A stretch of 64,000 bases of DNA from Nocardia neocaledoniensis (GCF_003182135.1 NZ_QGTL01000014.1:62001-126000); one strand, 5' to 3'. Shown: positions 9,247 through 17,959, counted from the stretch's first letter. Program-made: numbers and translations. Notes: generated from the letters alone by a model not told the origin.

Positions 9247-10389
9247 CTGTCCGCCGGAATCGGTACCCCGCTCGCCCGGTCCGTCCACGACACCCCGGCC
9301 CCGGTCGACCTCGGCGCGCTCACACCGGGCACGCCGGCGTTCGTCGCCGCGGTGGAGCGGGTGCTCACCGATTTCTTCGCCACCCGGCGCGAGATCGTCG
9401 ATCCGCTGGGACCGGTCTTCGTCGACGCCGCGGACGCGCTGGAACAGTTCGTCCTGCGCGGCGGCAAGCGGACCAGGCCCGGCTTCGCGTGGACCGGCTG
9501 GCTCGGCGCGGGCGGCGACCCGAGCGGGCCCGACGCGGCCGCGGTGCTCACCGCCTGCTCGGCGCTGGAACTGGTGCAGGCGTGCGCGCTGGTGCACGAC
9601 GACATCATCGATTCCTCCCGGACCCGGCGCGGGTTCCCGACGGTCCACGTCGACTTCGAGGACCGCCATCGCGCGGCGGGCTGGCCCGGCGACGGCGCCG
9701 AGTACGGCGCCGCGGTCGCGATCCTGATCGGCGATCTGGCCCTGGCCTGGGCCGACGACCTGGTCCACGAGGCCGGGCTCACCCCCGCCGCGCTGACCCG
9801 CTTCGCGCCCGTGTGGGCGCGGATGCGCACCGAGGTGCTCGGCGGTCAGCTGCTCGACGTCAACGGCGAGGCGGGCGGTGACGAATCGGTCGAGGCCGCG
9901 CTGCGGATCAACCGCTACAAGACCGCCGCGTACACGATCGAACGGCCGCTGCACCTGGGCGCCGCGCTGGCGGGCGCGGACGAGGCGCTGGTCGCCGCGC
10001 TGCGCACCTACGGCACCGACGTCGGGATCGCCTTCCAGCTGCGCGACGACCTGCTCGGCGTGTTCGGCGACCCGGCCGTCACCGGCAAGCCCTCGGGCGA
10101 CGACCTGCGCGAGGGCAAGCGCACCGTGCTCATCGCCGAGGCGCTGCGCCGGGCCGAGCCGCCCGCCGCCGCGCTCATCCGCGACGGGCTCGGCACCGAC
10201 CTCGACGACTCCGCGGTCGACCGGCTGCGCGCGCTGCTCACCGAGCTCGGCGCGGTCGACGACGTGGAGCGCCGGATCACCGAGCTCACCGACGCCGGCC
10301 TGGCAGCCGTCGCGGCCAGCAGCGCCACCCCCGCCGCGAAAGAGCTGCTGCACGCCATGGCGCTGGCCGCCACCCGTCGCGCCGCGTGA
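9247..10389 (+). CDS. idsA2: Polyprenyl (geranylgeranyl) diphosphate synthase, probable CTG start
   Basis: This trans-prenyl transferase condenses isopentenyl diphosphate with allylic diphosphates; next to crtI and crtB it probably makes geranylgeranyl diphosphate for carotenoids. The first Asp-rich motif is seen as LVHDDIIDSS preceded by GGKRTRP, and the second as FQLRDDLLGVFGD, with the KTA (YKTAAYT) lysine between them. The frame is open back to ATG 9064, but the intervening 61 codons look like promoter DNA and not protein. GGAGG at 9237-9241 sits 5 nt before CTG 9247, after which the family N terminus begins (SAGIGTPLARSVHDTP), so I prefer CTG. From there it is 380 residues. It overlaps crtI by 4 bp (GTGA) and is the positional counterpart of Rv2173. 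Confidence 0.85.
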   Translation: MSAGIGTPLARSVHDTPAPVDLGALTPGTPAFVAAVERVLTDFFATRREIVDPLGPVFVDAADALEQFVLRGGKRTRPGFAWTGWLGAGGDPSGPDAAAVLTACSALELVQACALVHDDIIDSSRTRRGFPTVHVDFEDRHRAAGWPGDGAEYGAAVAILIGDLALAWADDLVHEAGLTPAALTRFAPVWARMRTEVLGGQLLDVNGEAGGDESVEAALRINRYKTAAYTIERPLHLGAALAGADEALVAALRTYGTDVGIAFQLRDDLLGVFGDPAVTGKPSGDDLREGKRTVLIAEALRRAEPPAAALIRDGLGTDLDDSAVDRLRALLTELGAVDDVERRITELTDAGLAAVAASSATPAAKELLHAMALAATRRAA

Positions 10390-12023
10390 TCGGGATGAAA
10401 AGCGTTGCGGGACAGATGAATCACGTCGTCGTGGTCGGCGCGGGTCTGGCCGGCCTGGCCGCCGCGCTGCATCTGCGGGGCGCGGGCCTCGAGGTGACGG
10501 TGCTCGAACGCGCCGATCACCCGGGCGGCCGGGTGGGCCGCTACCGGTTCGACGACTACGAGATCGACAGTGGGGCAACGGTTCTCACAGTGCCCGAGGT
10601 GATCGACGAGGCGCTGGCCGCGGTCGGCCGCACCCGCGAGGACGTCGGGCTGCGGATCCACCGGCTGGCCCCCGCCTATCACGCCCGGTATGCCGACGGC
10701 TCCGACATCCGCGTCTTCGACGACGCCGAGGCGATGGCCGCCGAGGTGACCCGCACCTGCGGACCCGCCGACGCCCACGGCTACCGGCGCCTGCGCGACT
10801 GGCTCGACCGGATCTACGCCGCCGAGTTCGACGAATTCATGGACGCCGATTTCGACTCCCCGCTGGACATGGTGCGCACCCGGGGCGCCAGGTCGGCGCT
10901 GGCGAGGCTGGCCCGGCTCGGCGGTTTCGGCAGGCTCGGTCCGCGCGTGCGCGGATTCCTGCGCGACGAACGCCTGGTCCGGCTGTTCACCTTCCAGGCG
11001 CTGTACGCGGGGATGGCCCCGGATCAGGCGCTGGCGCTCTACGGCGCGATCCCGAACATGGACACCTGCCAGGGCGTGTACTTCCCGGCGGGCGGCATGC
11101 GGGCCATCACCGCAGCCCTCGCCGCGGCGTTCACCTCGGCGGGCGGGCAGTTGGTCCTCGGCGCCGAGGTCACCGGGATCGACTACACCGGCCGCGCGCC
11201 CGTCGGCGACCGCACACAGGCGCCGAGCGCGGCCGCCGGCCGACCGCGTGGCGGCCGGGGCAGGCGCGCCGAGGCGGTCCGCACCGTCGACGGCGCCCGC
11301 TACCCCTGCGACGCCGTCGTCCTCACCGCCGATCTGGGCTCGCTGCCCCGCTTCGGGCTGCGGTATCGCCGCGGACTGCGGGCCTCGCCGTCGGCCGTGG
11401 TCGCGCACGGCACCGTGCCCGCCGAGGTCGCGGCCCGCTGGCCCGTGCAGGCCCATCACACGATCGACTTCGGCGCGGCCTGGGCGTCGACGTTCACCGA
11501 GATCGCCGCACGGCGCGGGCGGGGTCGGCTGATGAGCGACCCGTCGCTGCTGCTCACCCGGCCCGCCCTCACCGACCCCGGTCAGTACATCGACCGCGCC
11601 GACGGCCGCCACGAACCGTTCTCCCTGCTCGCGCCGTGCCCGAACCTCGACGCGGCGCCGCTGGACTGGGCCCGCCTGACCCCCGCGTATCTGGGCGAAC
11701 TGCTCACCGAACTCGAGCGCCGCGGCTACACCGGCATCGCCGAGCACTTCCGTATCGACCACGTCGACACTCCGGCGACGTGGGCCGCCCAGGGCATGAT
11801 CGCCGGCACACCGTTCTCGATCGCCCACCTGTTCCGCCAGACCGGCCCGTTCCGGCCCCGCAACCTGCCAAGGGGCGTGGACAACGTCGTTCTCGCAGGT
11901 TGCGGCACCACTCCGGGGGTGGGTGTGCCCACCACGCTGCTGTCGGGCAAGCTGGCCGCGGCGCGAATCGGGGGCAGCCGGGCGCGCACCGCGACCGACC
12001 ACCGGGTTAGTGTTCGACAGTGA
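10386..12023 (+). CDS. crtI: Phytoene desaturase / carotenoid FAD oxidoreductase
   Basis: CrtI-type enzymes insert double bases into phytoene to give neurosporene or lycopene, using FAD at the membrane surface. The dinucleotide-binding motif VVVVGAGLAGLAAALHLRG (about residues 14-32) and DHPGGRVGRY near 46 are clear, and the C-terminal FAD motif reads VVLAGCGTTPGVGVP near 500. GTG 10386 overlaps the prenyl synthase stop, which implies coupling; ATG 10416 (MNHVVVVGAG) is a plausible alternative start. An Ala/Arg-rich insertion near residues 280-300 is unusual for the family. With crtB 1.8 kb downstream beyond mptA, it supplies the first carotenoid steps. No cyclase or ketolase gene is in this window. 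Confidence 0.88.
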   Translation: MIGMKSVAGQMNHVVVVGAGLAGLAAALHLRGAGLEVTVLERADHPGGRVGRYRFDDYEIDSGATVLTVPEVIDEALAAVGRTREDVGLRIHRLAPAYHARYADGSDIRVFDDAEAMAAEVTRTCGPADAHGYRRLRDWLDRIYAAEFDEFMDADFDSPLDMVRTRGARSALARLARLGGFGRLGPRVRGFLRDERLVRLFTFQALYAGMAPDQALALYGAIPNMDTCQGVYFPAGGMRAITAALAAAFTSAGGQLVLGAEVTGIDYTGRAPVGDRTQAPSAAAGRPRGGRGRRAEAVRTVDGARYPCDAVVLTADLGSLPRFGLRYRRGLRASPSAVVAHGTVPAEVAARWPVQAHHTIDFGAAWASTFTEIAARRGRGRLMSDPSLLLTRPALTDPGQYIDRADGRHEPFSLLAPCPNLDAAPLDWARLTPAYLGELLTELERRGYTGIAEHFRIDHVDTPATWAAQGMIAGTPFSIAHLFRQTGPFRPRNLPRGVDNVVLAGCGTTPGVGVPTTLLSGKLAAARIGGSRARTATDHRVSVRQ

Positions 12024-12125
12024 AGCCGTAAACTGACGGCCGACATCATCAGCTCGCGGTTGCGACCGCCGACCATCCGGGGGGACCGACCGAAGATGCC
12101 GCCCCCCGAGACGACCGTAGGCCCC

Positions 12126-13787
12126 ATGGACACCACGCGCACCCTCGAGCCGCAGCGCCACCTGCCCACCGGGACCGATCCCGGCGTCCGGTCGTGGCTA
12201 CGCACCGCGGGCGATTTCGCCCGCAGCCCCGAAGGCCACGCGGCCGTGATGGGCTTCTTCGGCGCGGCGATGATCACCTTCGGCGGGTTCGGCGCGGGCG
12301 CGGTCCGCAAGCGCGACCCACTGCTCGAGGCCCTGCACCTGTCCTGGCTGCGCTTCGGGCACGGGTACGCGCTCTCGACGATCCTCATCTGGGCCGGCGT
12401 GCTGATGATGATCACCGCGTGGGTTCGCCTCGGCCGCACCACGATCGGCAAGGGCGGCGGCGGCACCGTCACCCTCAACGAACTGCGCGCGATCGTCGGC
12501 ATCTGGATCACCCCGCTGCTGTTCGCGGCGCCGATGTTCAGCCGCGACGCCTATTCCTATCTCGCCCAGGGCGCACTGCTGCGCGACGGTTTCGACCCCT
12601 ATCAGGTGGGTCCCGTCGCCAATCCGGGCGTGCTGCTCGAGAACGTGAGCCCGGTCTGGACCACCACGACCGCGCCCTACGGCCCGGTGTTCCTGCTGAT
12701 GGGCCGCGCCATCACGATGCTCACCGGCGACAGCGTCATCGGGGGCACCATCGCCCTGCGGTTCGTGATGCTGCCGGGCCTGGCGCTGATGATGTGGGCG
12801 GTGCCGTATCTGACCAAGCACCTGGGCGGCAAGCCCACGGTCGCGCTGTGGCTGGCGGTGCTCAACCCGCTGGTGCTCATCCACCTCATCGGCGGCGTGC
12901 ACAACGAGATGCTCATGGTGGGCCTGATGTGCGCCGGCATCGCGCTGGTGCTGGAACGCCATCACGTGGCGGGCATCGTCGTGGTCGCCATCGGCGTCGC
13001 GATCAAGGCGACCGCCGGGGTGGCGCTGCCGTTCCTGGTGTGGATCTGGATCCTGCACGAGAAGGAACGCCGCGCGGCCCAGCGCGCCGCCGAGCATCCC
13101 GAGGCCGGGGTGTCGGAGGACCAGCGGCATCCCGACGCCGCCAGGGCCACCGCCGACATGCCGCATCCGCTGTTCACCTTCGCCAAGATCGCCGGTCTCG
13201 GCGTGAGCGTGTTCGCGCTGGTGTTCCTGGCCGCGTCGGCCATCGCCGGGGTCGGGTTCGGCTGGGTGACGGCGCTGCAGGGCTCGAACAAGATCATCAA
13301 CTGGCTGTCGCTGCCGACCATCCTCGCGCACATGGTCACCTGGGTGACCCCGCTGCGCCTCGATCCCGTCCTCAGCGTGACCCGCGAGCTGTGCAAGTTC
13401 GCGCTGGTGGCGCTGCTGGTGGCCATCTGGTGGCGCTTCCGGCACTCCGAGCGCGAGGCCGTGCTCGGCATCGTCATCGCCTTCGTCGCCATCGTGCTGC
13501 TCTCCCCCGCGGCCCTGCCCTGGTACTACTCGTGGCCGCTGGCGCTGGCCGCCGGGTTCGCGCTGTCGACGGTGACCCTGCAGTGGCTGGTGGGCATCTG
13601 CACCTGGCTGATGCTGGTGTTCCAGCCCGACGGGTCGATCGGCCTGTACAACTTCTGGCACGTCGCGCTGGCGACCTTCGCCGCCGTGGTCGCCGCGCTG
13701 TCGCTGCGCGTCGTCGACCCGCTGCACCTGCGCTCGGCCAGTGCGCGAGCCGCCACGAAGGATCCGGCGCCGACCCTCCCGGCATGA
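12126..13787 (+). CDS. mptA: Alpha-(1->6)-mannopyranosyltransferase (GT-C family)
   Basis: MptA extends the alpha-1,6-mannan backbone of lipomannan and lipoarabinomannan on the outer face of the plasma membrane, using polyprenyl-phosphomannose. The 553-residue protein has about a dozen hydrophobic segments and the GT-C acidic motif in FSRDAYSYLAQG (near residue 137), followed by FDPYQVGP. A charged, Ala/Glu-rich loop (near 310-345, KERRAAQRAAEHPE) separates the N-terminal half from the rest. ATG 12126 was chosen; TTG 12060 and ATG 12096 are also in frame. It matches Rv2174 by position, next to idsA2 and before the Rv2175c-pknL pair. Its stop lies in an ATGA that would allow a longer crtB start. 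Confidence 0.88.
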   Translation: MDTTRTLEPQRHLPTGTDPGVRSWLRTAGDFARSPEGHAAVMGFFGAAMITFGGFGAGAVRKRDPLLEALHLSWLRFGHGYALSTILIWAGVLMMITAWVRLGRTTIGKGGGGTVTLNELRAIVGIWITPLLFAAPMFSRDAYSYLAQGALLRDGFDPYQVGPVANPGVLLENVSPVWTTTTAPYGPVFLLMGRAITMLTGDSVIGGTIALRFVMLPGLALMMWAVPYLTKHLGGKPTVALWLAVLNPLVLIHLIGGVHNEMLMVGLMCAGIALVLERHHVAGIVVVAIGVAIKATAGVALPFLVWIWILHEKERRAAQRAAEHPEAGVSEDQRHPDAARATADMPHPLFTFAKIAGLGVSVFALVFLAASAIAGVGFGWVTALQGSNKIINWLSLPTILAHMVTWVTPLRLDPVLSVTRELCKFALVALLVAIWWRFRHSEREAVLGIVIAFVAIVLLSPAALPWYYSWPLALAAGFALSTVTLQWLVGICTWLMLVFQPDGSIGLYNFWHVALATFAAVVAALSLRVVDPLHLRSASARAATKDPAPTLPA

Positions 13788-13806
13788 GGGAGCGCAGCGA
13801 GCGATT
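13788..13806 (+). repeat. Dispersed GAGCGCAGCGAG-type motif at the mptA-crtB junction
   Basis: GGGAGCGCAGCGAGCG, just after the mptA stop, contains the self-complementary-looking GAGCGCAGCGAGC string that I recall as frequent at gene ends in high-GC actinobacteria. Only one copy was noticed in this window. Confidence 0.35.
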
Positions 13807-13855
13807 CGCGGGCCGGCGCCCACCGCGCATGCCACAGCCGAGCACCGGCGAGGCC

Positions 13856-14941
13856 ATGAGCGATACACATCGCGCCGCGGCACCGACCGACGAGCCGGGT
13901 ACACATCAGCACGCCGACCACGGAAGCGGACGCACCCACGTGGCGAGCCGCGAACACCCGAACCGGTCCGCCGCCCGGCCGCCGCTCGGCCTCGAGCCGG
14001 CCTACGCGACCTGCCGACGGATCGCCGCCGAACACGGCCGCACCTATCACCTGGCGACGACCCTGCTCACGCCGCCACGGCGACGGGCCGTGCACGCACT
14101 GTACGCGTTCGCGCGCATGGTGGACGACATCGTCGACCATGCCGACGACCCCACCCACCTGCTCGACCCGCGCGGCGCCTCGCTCGACGGTGTCCCGGAC
14201 GCGCCCGCGATCAGCCCGGCCCAGCACCTCGACCGGATCGAGAAGCAACTGCGCCTGGCCCTCGAGAACGACGACGTCGACACCGCCGACCCGCGCCGCC
14301 ACCAGATCCTCACCGCCGTCGCCGACACCATCCGCCGCCACGACATCGCGCACACGCACTTCTGGACCTTCCTCGACGCCATGCGCATGGACGTCCCCGG
14401 TACCGCGACCCACCGCACCCAGTACGCCACCATGGCCGAGCTGCGGGAGTACATGCGCGGGTCGGCGGCGGCCATCGGGCTGCAGCTGCTGCCGGTGCTC
14501 GGCACCGTCGTCCCGGTCAGCGAGGCCGAGCCCGCCGCCGCGGCGCTGGGCGAGGCGTTCCAGCTCACGAATTTCCTGCGCGATGTCGGCGAGGATCTCG
14601 ACCGGGGACGCGTCTATCTGCCCACGACGGAACTGGACGCGTTCGGCGTCGACGAAGACCACCTGCGCGCCTGCCGGGCGACCGGGCGCGTCGATCCGCC
14701 GCTGCGCCGCGCGCTCGCCCATCTGATCGCCGTCAATCGCGATATCTATCGCCGCGCCGAGCCAGGCATCGATCTGCTCGAGCCCCGGGTACGCCCGGCG
14801 ATCCGCACGGCCGCGCTGCTCTACGCCGAGATCCTGGACCGGATCGAGGCGGCGGATTTCGAGGTCTTCCGGCAGCGGGCGACCGTACCGAATCGGCGCC
14901 GAATCCTGGTCGCCGCCAAGGGTTTCGCGACACGGCGCTGA
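13856..14941 (+). CDS. crtB: Phytoene synthase
   Basis: This squalene/phytoene synthase family enzyme joins two geranylgeranyl diphosphates to phytoene. The two Asp-rich Mg-binding motifs are visible: YAFARMVDDIVDHADD (near residues 82-97) and LTNFLRDVGEDLDRGRVYLP (near 238-257). The N-terminal 40 residues before PLGLEPAYATCRR are low-complexity and His-rich. ATG 13856 was used; ATG 13784, which overlaps the mptA stop, would add 24 residues encoded over a repeat-like sequence and is less convincing. The gene is separated from idsA2-crtI by mptA, so one transcript probably carries both pathways. The ORF length of 361 residues is a little above the usual 300-340 because of the N-terminal tail. 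Confidence 0.9.
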   Translation: MSDTHRAAAPTDEPGTHQHADHGSGRTHVASREHPNRSAARPPLGLEPAYATCRRIAAEHGRTYHLATTLLTPPRRRAVHALYAFARMVDDIVDHADDPTHLLDPRGASLDGVPDAPAISPAQHLDRIEKQLRLALENDDVDTADPRRHQILTAVADTIRRHDIAHTHFWTFLDAMRMDVPGTATHRTQYATMAELREYMRGSAAAIGLQLLPVLGTVVPVSEAEPAAAALGEAFQLTNFLRDVGEDLDRGRVYLPTTELDAFGVDEDHLRACRATGRVDPPLRRALAHLIAVNRDIYRRAEPGIDLLEPRVRPAIRTAALLYAEILDRIEAADFEVFRQRATVPNRRRILVAAKGFATRR

Positions 14942-14972
14942 CCGAACGGCGTCCGCCGCCTGTGCTGTCCGC

Positions 14973-15335
14973 TCAGCCCGCGATGTCGGGGCGTTCGGCG
15001 AGGCCGAGGCGCAGGTGTTCGCTGTGGTAGACGGCCTCGTCCAGCAGCTGGGCGACGTGGTTGTCGTAGAGGCTGTAGACGATGCTGCGCCCGGCGCGCG
15101 TCCCGGTGACCAGGCCCAGATTGCGCAGCAGCCGCAGCTGATGGGACACGGCGGACTGTTCCATCCCCACCGCCTCGGCGAGCTCGGTGACCGGGCGCGG
15201 GCCTTGCCGGAGCTCGGAGAGGATCAGCAGGCGGCTCGGCGTCGCCAGCGCCTGCAGGGTGGTGGCCACGTGCGCGGCGGCAGTGGCGTCCAGCCGCTTC
15301 ATCGGCTGGTCGCGGCCCTCGACACCGTGTCCCAT
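14973..15335 (-). CDS. nmtR: ArsR-family nickel/cobalt sensor
   Basis: NmtR represses its cognate metal-efflux ATPase and releases DNA when Ni(II) or Co(II) binds. The 120-residue length and N-terminal MGHGVEGR match M. tuberculosis NmtR closely; the amino terminus with His3 is part of its nickel site. The helix-turn-helix is PVTELAEAVGMEQSAVSHQLRLLRN (about residues 43-67, quoted in part as MEQSAVSHQL), and the alpha5 metal ligands Asp and His appear in YDNHVAQLLDEAVYHSEHL near 91-109. The frame extends 9 codons further upstream, but the family start at 15335 is preceded by a TAGACT box 7 nt away. It is divergent from the ATPase, with the operator in the 90-bp gap. Confidence 0.92.
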   Translation of the reverse strand: MGHGVEGRDQPMKRLDATAAAHVATTLQALATPSRLLILSELRQGPRPVTELAEAVGMEQSAVSHQLRLLRNLGLVTGTRAGRSIVYSLYDNHVAQLLDEAVYHSEHLRLGLAERPDIAG

Positions 15336-15342
15336 GGCGTGG

Positions 15343-15348
15343 AGTCTA
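15343..15348 (-). promoter_or_regulatory. Leaderless -10 box of nmtR
   Basis: TAGACT on the minus strand ends 7 nt before the nmtR ATG. Confidence 0.45.
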
Positions 15349-15362
15349 GCCGACCCTAGCAC

Positions 15363-15378
15363 ATGAATACCTCTTCAT
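15363..15378. promoter_or_regulatory. Probable NmtR operator
   Basis: ATGAA (15363-15367) and TTCAT (15374-15378) form an AT-rich inverted repeat unusual for this genome, placed between nmtR and the ATPase. It resembles the imperfect ATGAA-type dyads bound by ArsR/SmtB sensors. Assignment rests on position and symmetry. Confidence 0.6.
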
Positions 15379-15425
15379 ATGATCTGTTATTCTCGGGTGC
15401 CTTTTCCCCGATCCGGAGGTGCTTC

Positions 15426-17441
15426 GTGGTCTCGTCCACCGCCGTCCGCCCGGCCGCCGTCGCGGTGCCGCGCACCCGGCTGTTCGCCATCCCCGAGATG
15501 CGCTGGGCCGCCGCCGCGACCGCCCTGTTCGCGCTCGGCCTGGTCGCGAAGTTCACCGGCGGCCCGAGCTGGCTGTGGTGGACGCTGCTGCTGGCCTGCT
15601 ACGCCACCGGTGGGTGGGAGCCGGGCCTCGAAGGACTGAAGGCCCTGCGCGAGAAGACTCTCGACGTCGACCTGCTGATGGTGGTGGCGGCGATCGGCGC
15701 GGCCGCGATCGGGCAGATCATCGACGGCGCGCTGCTGATCGTCATCTTCGCGACCTCGGGGGCACTGGAGGCGCTGGCGACCCGCCGCACCGAGGACTCG
15801 GTGCGCAGCCTGCTCACCTTGGCCCCCGACACGGCGACCCGGCTCGACGACGGGGTCGAACACACCGTCGCCGCCGCCGACCTCGCCGTGGGTGAGGTGA
15901 TCCTGGTCCGCCCCGGCGATCGGATCGCGGCCGACGGGCGCGTGGTCGACGGGGCGAGCGAGGTCGATCAGGCCACCATCACCGGGGAGCCGCTGCCCGT
16001 CGACAAGGCCGCCGGTGACGAGGTGTTCGCCGGCACGCTCAACGGCACCGGCGCGCTGCGGGTGCGGGTCGAGCGCAGGGCGCGGGACTCGGTCGTCGCG
16101 CGGATCGCGGCGCTGGTCGAGGAAGCGGGCCGCACCAAGGCCAAGACCCAGCTGTTCATCGAGAAGATCGAGCAGCGCTATTCGATCGGCATGGTGATCG
16201 TCACCCTCGCGGTGTTCACGGTGCCGCTGATTCTCGGTGCGACACTGCGGGATTCGCTGCTGCGCGCGATGACCTTCATGATCGTCGCCTCCCCCTGCGC
16301 GGTGGTGCTGGCCACCATGCCGCCGCTGCTGGCCGCGATCGCCAACGCGGGCCGTCACGGCGTGCTGGTGAAGTCGGCGGTGGTGATGGAACAACTCGGC
16401 GCCACCACCCGCGTCGCCTTCGACAAGACCGGCACCCTCACCCGGGGCACCCCGGAGCTGGTGGAGATCCATCCCCTGCCCAGCCTGTCGGAGCCAGATG
16501 CCGCGACCGCCGAGAACCGGATTCTGCGCCTGGCCGCCGCCGTCGAGTTCCCCAGCGAACACCCCCTGGCCGCCGCCACCGTGCGTGCCGCTCGTCAGCG
16601 TGGCATCGCGATCCCCGACGTCACCGATTTCGCGGCGCGACCGGGCCGCGGTGTTTCCGGCCGGGTCGACAACCACCTCGTGCGCGTCGGCTCGCCCGTG
16701 GATCCGGCACCCGCGGTCGGACCGGAGCGGCTCGTGGCGTCGCGGCCCGGCGGCACCAGCGTTCCGGCGTCCGCCGACCTCGTCGCGGCGGCGCGTGCAC
16801 GTGGCCGGACGGCAGTGATGGTGACCTGTGACGACGAGCCGATCGCGGTGCTCGGATTCACCGATCAGGTCCGGCCCGGCGCGGCCGAGGCGGTGGCCGC
16901 GCTCACCGAATCACTGGGCAGCGCACCGGTTCTGCTGACCGGCGACAATCGCGCCACGGCGGAGCGGCTCGCCGGGGAGGTCGGCATCACCGAGGTACAC
17001 GCCGACCTGCTCCCGCACGAGAAGGTCGAGACCGTGCGCGCGCTGGAATCCGGTGGCGCGCGGGTCACCATGGTGGGCGACGGGATCAACGACGCCCCCG
17101 CGCTGGCCGCCGCGCACGTGGGCGTCGCGATGGGTGGCGCGGGATCGGACCTCACGGTGCAGACCGCCGACGCGATCGTCGTCCGCGACGATCTGACCAC
17201 CATCCCGACCGTCATCGCGCTCTCGCGCCGGGCCCGCCGGGTGGTGCTGGCCAACCTCGCCATCGCCGCGACGTTCATCGCGGTCCTGGTGGTGTGGGAC
17301 CTGGTCGGCCATCTCCCGCTACCGCTGGGCGTGCTCGGGCACGAGGGCTCGACCGTCATCGTCGGCCTCAACGGGCTGCGTCTGCTCCGCTCCGCCGCCT
17401 GGCAGCGCGCACGTCAGCAGGCCATGGACTCCGGAAGGTGA
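15426..17441 (+). CDS. nmtA: P1B-4-type metal-efflux ATPase (Ni/Co, NmtA/CtpJ-like)
   Basis: This heavy-metal P-type ATPase should export Co(II)/Ni(II) (or iron-group metals) from the cytoplasm. Its transport-site motifs identify the P1B-4 class: SPC in VASPCAVVLATMPP (near residue 285) and HEGST in LGHEGSTVIVGLNG near 640, with no N-terminal Cys metal domain. The phosphorylation motif FDKTGTLTRGT, the SEHPLAAA histidine-proline motif and GDGINDAPALAAA are complete. The frame runs from 15363, but GGAGGT at 15415-15420 sits 5 nt before GTG 15426, giving 671 residues, close to CtpJ. In M. tuberculosis the nmtR/ctpJ pair lies at another locus (Rv3743c-Rv3744), so its placement between crtB and pknL is a local rearrangement or acquisition. 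Confidence 0.92.
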   Translation: MVSSTAVRPAAVAVPRTRLFAIPEMRWAAAATALFALGLVAKFTGGPSWLWWTLLLACYATGGWEPGLEGLKALREKTLDVDLLMVVAAIGAAAIGQIIDGALLIVIFATSGALEALATRRTEDSVRSLLTLAPDTATRLDDGVEHTVAAADLAVGEVILVRPGDRIAADGRVVDGASEVDQATITGEPLPVDKAAGDEVFAGTLNGTGALRVRVERRARDSVVARIAALVEEAGRTKAKTQLFIEKIEQRYSIGMVIVTLAVFTVPLILGATLRDSLLRAMTFMIVASPCAVVLATMPPLLAAIANAGRHGVLVKSAVVMEQLGATTRVAFDKTGTLTRGTPELVEIHPLPSLSEPDAATAENRILRLAAAVEFPSEHPLAAATVRAARQRGIAIPDVTDFAARPGRGVSGRVDNHLVRVGSPVDPAPAVGPERLVASRPGGTSVPASADLVAAARARGRTAVMVTCDDEPIAVLGFTDQVRPGAAEAVAALTESLGSAPVLLTGDNRATAERLAGEVGITEVHADLLPHEKVETVRALESGGARVTMVGDGINDAPALAAAHVGVAMGGAGSDLTVQTADAIVVRDDLTTIPTVIALSRRARRVVLANLAIAATFIAVLVVWDLVGHLPLPLGVLGHEGSTVIVGLNGLRLLRSAAWQRARQQAMDSGR

Positions 17442-17469
17442 GACCGCCGGGGTACTCCCCAGCTCGGGA

Positions 17470-17838
17470 TCAGAAGGGTTCGGCGGCGGCGCGGCGGACG
17501 ACCTCGCGGGCCAGCGGGCCGTGCAGGGCGTCGACGGGGCGGCCGGGCAGCGAGTCGTCCTCGGTGAAGATCCAGCGCAGGATGTCCTCGTCGGTGTACT
17601 TGCCGTCGCGCATCACCGTGATGAGACCGGGCAGCATCCGGACGACCTCGTCGTTGTCGTCGAAGAAGCGGGCCGGGATCCCGGCGACACCGCCCCGGCG
17701 GACCGCGAGGATCTGATGGTCACGCAGCAGCTGGTGCACGGCGGTGACCGGGATGCCGAGCAGTTCGGCGACCTCGGGCAGCGGGAGGAGGGTTTCGGTG
17801 TCGGGCAGCACGTCGTCGCTGCAGGGGAAGGCACTCAC
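17470..17838 (-). CDS. Rv2175c-like DNA-binding protein, probable PknL substrate
   Basis: The 122-residue protein matches Rv2175c of M. tuberculosis, a helix-turn-helix DNA-binding protein phosphorylated by PknL. Conserved segments are LPEVAELLGIPVTAVHQLLRD (HTH, near residues 18-38), RRGGVAGIPARFF near 45-57, LPGLITVMRDGKYTDEDILRWIF near 68-90, and the C-terminal GRPVDALHG and AREVVRRAA. The frame is open to GTG 17868, but a TACCCT box lies 6 nt before GTG 17838, and the mycobacterial homologue aligns from there (SAFPCSDDVL). It is divergent from pknL across about 120 bp, the same arrangement as in mycobacteria, which supports a kinase-substrate pair. Confidence 0.85.
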   Translation of the reverse strand: MSAFPCSDDVLPDTETLLPLPEVAELLGIPVTAVHQLLRDHQILAVRRGGVAGIPARFFDDNDEVVRMLPGLITVMRDGKYTDEDILRWIFTEDDSLPGRPVDALHGPLAREVVRRAAAEPF

Positions 17839-17844
17839 CCGCAC

Positions 17845-17850
17845 AGGGTA
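17845..17850 (-). promoter_or_regulatory. Leaderless -10 box of the Rv2175c homologue
   Basis: TACCCT on the minus strand lies 6 nt before GTG 17838 and was used to pick that start. Confidence 0.5.
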
Positions 17851-17959
17851 GTACGTGTGGCCCGGCACGCATCGTCGGGCACAGCGGTGGCGCCCCGCTA
17901 CGATCGTGGGGGCCGCACACGGTGGCCATTCGCTCGTCGTTACTGCCGGAGGACATCAC

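Noticed and set aside
13784..13855. crtB start at ATG 13784 overlapping the mptA stop
   Set aside because: The added residues are coded by a repeat-like GAGCGCAGCGAG stretch and are not family-like, although it cannot be excluded.
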